Source: an uncultured Halieaceae bacterium
GTDB taxonomy: Bacteria; Pseudomonadota; Gammaproteobacteria; Pseudomonadales; Halieaceae
Assembly (NCBI GenBank): GCA_938074135.1
Contig: CALJFL010000013.1
Coordinates: 1 to 7,090 of the forward strand
Length of the DNA: 7,090 bases
Reading direction: 5' to 3'
Shown here: piece by piece, positions 6,707 to 7,090 of the stretch
How the letters are laid out: the number at the start of each line of letters is the position of its first letter
Numbering within the stretch: the first letter of the stretch is position 1
Translations under genes and position numbers: made by a program
The notes under the pieces: generated by a model
The model's database searches: none
What the model was told of the DNA's origin: nothing
What the model saw: only the letters and a program-made list of their open reading frames with translations

Positions 6707-7090
6707 TCCTGCGAGCTCTTCGAACAGACTCAGGTATTGGGCTCGCACCGCATCATGCCCAAAGGCAGTCATGACGGGCGGATGGCTGTCGCCCGTTTCA
6801 AGAACCCGGGCAAGCTCCAGCAGGAGTTTGGCCGCGGCATTCGCCTCGGCATCGGGGTCAGCGGGGCTGCTGGCATAACAGAACTGCGCGGGATACAGCT
6901 CGGGATAGGCCAGCCGGTCCGGCACCAGTGGCAGGCAGCCACTCATGACAGCCTCCAATACCGCCAAACCATGAAATTCATGATCCGCCGTTGAGACGAC
7001 AATATCGGCCGCCTGCAGCCAACCATGATAATCCGCTGTCTCGGCAACATAACCGAACTGCACCAAACGGTGGGCAAATGTACTTTCAAT
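6704..7090 (-). CDS. Glycosyltransferase, GT4 type, resembling tRNA-queuosine mannosyltransferase (partial, C-terminal part)
   Basis: The reading frame is open from the window edge to TAG at 6706-6704, giving the last 128 residues; the N-terminal part and start lie outside. The segment has the GT4 nucleotide-sugar site: WLQAADIVVSTADHEFHGLAV followed by LEAV, containing the E-x7-E motif (E-FHGLAVL-E), then GCLPLVPDRLAYPELYP. This HEF-G-A-LEA / GC-PL-P--L-YPE pattern is what I recall of the GTDC1/DUF3524 family. Its animal member (QTMAN) transfers mannose to queuosine in tRNA-Asp. The family match is fairly strong; the tRNA substrate in this organism is inference. The last ~45 residues are an Ala/Glu-rich helical tail. 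It is followed 54 bases later by trpS on the same strand. A generic GT4 glycan enzyme is the alternative. Confidence 0.7.
   Translation of the reverse strand: MESTFAHRLVQFGYVAETADYHGWLQAADIVVSTADHEFHGLAVLEAVMSGCLPLVPDRLAYPELYPAQFCYASSPADPDAEANAAAKLLLELARVLETGDSHPPVMTAFGHDAVRAQYLSLFEELAG

Overview
The window reads as chromosomal DNA of a Gram-negative bacterium, most likely a marine-type gammaproteobacterium. The reasons are a GC content in the high fifties by eye, an outer-membrane-type lipoprotein signal, a tryptophanyl-tRNA synthetase resembling the Pseudomonas-type branch, and dense, partly overlapping genes. The taxonomic call is inference from protein style and was not searched. There is no rRNA, tRNA, CRISPR array, insertion sequence or phage gene, and no stretch over 300 bases without a gene.

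Layout, left to right. A GNAT-family acetyltransferase (14-493, +) converges on, and overlaps by 20 bases, a secreted lipoprotein alpha/beta-hydrolase (474-1544, -). A 165-base divergent intergenic region (1545-1709) separates this hydrolase from a 332-residue protein with the catalytic core of a reductive dehalogenase: a cobalamin/iron-sulfur enzyme fold with two [4Fe-4S] sites (1710-2708, +). That gene converges across a 52-base gap on a minus-strand group. In transcription order the group is: the 3' end of a GT4-type glycosyltransferase resembling the tRNA-queuosine mannosyltransferase/GTDC1 family (6704 to beyond 7090), trpS (5642-6649), a NylB-like serine hydrolase of the beta-lactamase fold (4362-5582), and an acyl-CoA synthetase (2761-4362). 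The last two overlap at a TAATG stop/start and look translationally coupled.

The window mixes one housekeeping gene (trpS) with accessory metabolism. The serine hydrolase and acyl-CoA ligase could act in sequence, freeing a carboxylic acid from an amide or ester and activating it as a CoA thioester; this is inference. The most unusual gene is the reductive-dehalogenase-like one. It has no Tat signal, no membrane anchor partner in view and no fused flavin/ferredoxin reductase, so it would be cytoplasmic and would need an unlinked electron donor. Nothing in the window shows its substrate. I do not see a complete new multi-gene system here; the two points most worth following are that stand-alone RdhA-like protein and the bacterial homologue of the queuosine mannosyltransferase.
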